Assembly: GCA_947568835.1 (NCBI GenBank)
Contig: OX387602.1
Coordinates: forward strand, 16,047,021 to 16,111,020
Source of the DNA: Protonemura montana
Taxonomy: Eukaryota; Arthropoda; Insecta; Plecoptera; Nemouridae
DNA: 64,000 nucleotides
Direction of reading: 5' to 3'
The first letter of the stretch is position 1. Every line of letters begins with the position of its first letter. Below, piece by piece: positions 62,679 through 64,000 of this stretch. A program made the translations under genes and the position numbers. The notes beneath the pieces are model-generated. The model was not told the origin of the DNA. It made no database searches and worked only from the letters and a program-made list of their open reading frames with translations.

Positions 62679-64000
62679 CTGCCAACACAAGAAAACTTGT
62701 CAGAAACAGTCTTATGTGCAGTATTGCAGCCAATTTGGCGAGGAAAGTACACAAGTAAAACTCCCTGATGAATGTGTGGGATTTAATTTATTGGTAAGTG
62801 CAGGATTAGTTATTTGCTAAATGAAATGATACCAAGAATTGCTTAGGTATGATTGTCACTTAATTACATTCCAGGCTCATACAAAAATGCACACACATTT
62901 CTCTCAATGTCATAACTGGTAACAGTTCTTAGAAGAGATGTTCATTATTTTATCTGTTAGATATTTAATTGGAATTTTGCTACTGATTTGGTTAGTAAGG
63001 CCGTGTCCATTGGCCAATACCAGTTTTTTAATTTATTCACCACCTGTCATTTACCACATGACACCACAGGTTGATTTGATTTGATCCAAATAACCACGAC
63101 CTTTAAATGGAGGACATGGTTTTTTGGTAGACACTATTGGCTAGGTAGCAATTAAATGGTATCAATCGATGTACACAGAGCAGACACATGAAGCAACTAC
63201 CTATCAACTAAATGTCTGCACAGCTAGACACATCACTTTACTTTCCATCCATTCACTATAGACAAGCATTTTCTCAATTTCCTTCTATTAATTGTTTAAC
63301 AAAGTTTTACTCTTAATGCCCAATTAGCTGTATGAGCAATTAACTGAGAAGCAGGCCAATCTGTTTGCTAACAAAGGATATTGACAAACCAAGATTCAAG
63401 TAAAGAAGTTTTCGCTCAAGTGCTCAGATAAAACATTGGTTACCTAGCTGCCTGCATTGGATTATTTGATAACAATTAATGCTAGGAGTGTACTGCGTTT
63501 GGCACAATCTTGCTAGTTAAATTATATGCCGTTGCATTTGCTAGATAAAAAAATGCATGGTAAAAAGAGAGTTTCCACGAGTTCTAGCCAATAAACAATA
63601 CATCGAGAAGGAATACACCAAAGGTGCAATCTATTCACGGTAAAATTGTCTAGAAGTCATGTCACTGAAGTGTTCACCCACATGAACAAATTTGATTTAT
63701 TGGCACTTCCTAATGACTACCAACATTTTGCTGAAAGGTACCTGAACTATCTGCCAGTGCCAATGTGGGTTTCTTTTACAGCTCTAAAGAAATTACACTC
63801 TGTGACTCCTTGTTGACTCCTCTTTGACTCATTCAATATCGTCTTGCATAAGATCCAAGTTTTTTTTGTTAGTCACTGGATACCTCATCTGTTTGATATT
63901 TTTTAATTCAAACGTTAGAATTTGATGGCTAACAAAAGCAAATGCCTCGAGTAGTTCAGCTTTAGTACGAGCAATACAACATCATGCATGTATACAGACA
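62679..64000 (-). other. ena: First visible Enabled intron, continuing past the window
   Basis: The acceptor TTCTTGTGTTGGCAG marks the intron end. The rest is AT-rich with nothing recognised; the first coding exon and promoter lie beyond 64,000. Confidence 0.7.

Overview
The window looks like nuclear DNA of an invertebrate animal, most likely an arthropod. This is an inference: it has spliced genes with GT/AG introns, a metazoan nuclear tRNA, orthologues of WDR43 and Enabled, a TATA plus initiator promoter, and long AT-rich non-coding stretches with short GC islands. The species cannot be named from the sequence. The gene models below were built by hand from splice sites and phase; each complete model closes in frame.

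Layout. 1-10,272 shows no supportable gene. 10,273-43,591 (+) is one long gene for a divergent adhesion-type (class B2-like) seven-transmembrane receptor of 551 aa. It has a signal-peptide exon, a 20.6-kb first intron, a Thr/Ser/Asn-rich ectodomain exon and five exons carrying TM1-TM7. Its fifth intron carries a 3,780-bp DNA transposon (37,533-41,312) with by-eye identical 476-bp terminal inverted repeats, a 4-bp target duplication and an intact 697-aa DDD-type transposase, probably Sola superfamily. 46,814-48,643 (-) is a three-exon gene for a 207-aa secreted glycine-rich, silk- or cuticle-like protein with a clear TATA/Inr promoter; its coding frame lacks an ATG in the repeat exon, so simple ORF calling misses it. 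49,869-49,940 (+) is tRNA-Asp(GTC). 50,504-54,162 (+) is a complete ten-exon WDR43/UTP5 gene (615 aa; ribosome biogenesis). 57,918-62,678 (-) is Enabled (Ena/VASP; actin assembly), lacking only its first coding exon, which lies beyond the right edge. It includes a frame-neutral 105-nt Ser/Thr/Pro-rich exon. WDR43 and Enabled converge on a 3.75-kb AT-rich interval that must hold their 3' UTRs.

The genes do not form a functional unit: they are independent housekeeping (tRNA, WDR43), cytoskeletal (Ena), receptor and secreted structural genes. The least familiar items are the receptor with no visible GAIN/GPS domain, the young-looking transposon inside it, the glycine-rich gene, and a 15-bp motif found three times in the receptor's giant intron. 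No CRISPR, rRNA, retroviral or other virus-like element was recognised.
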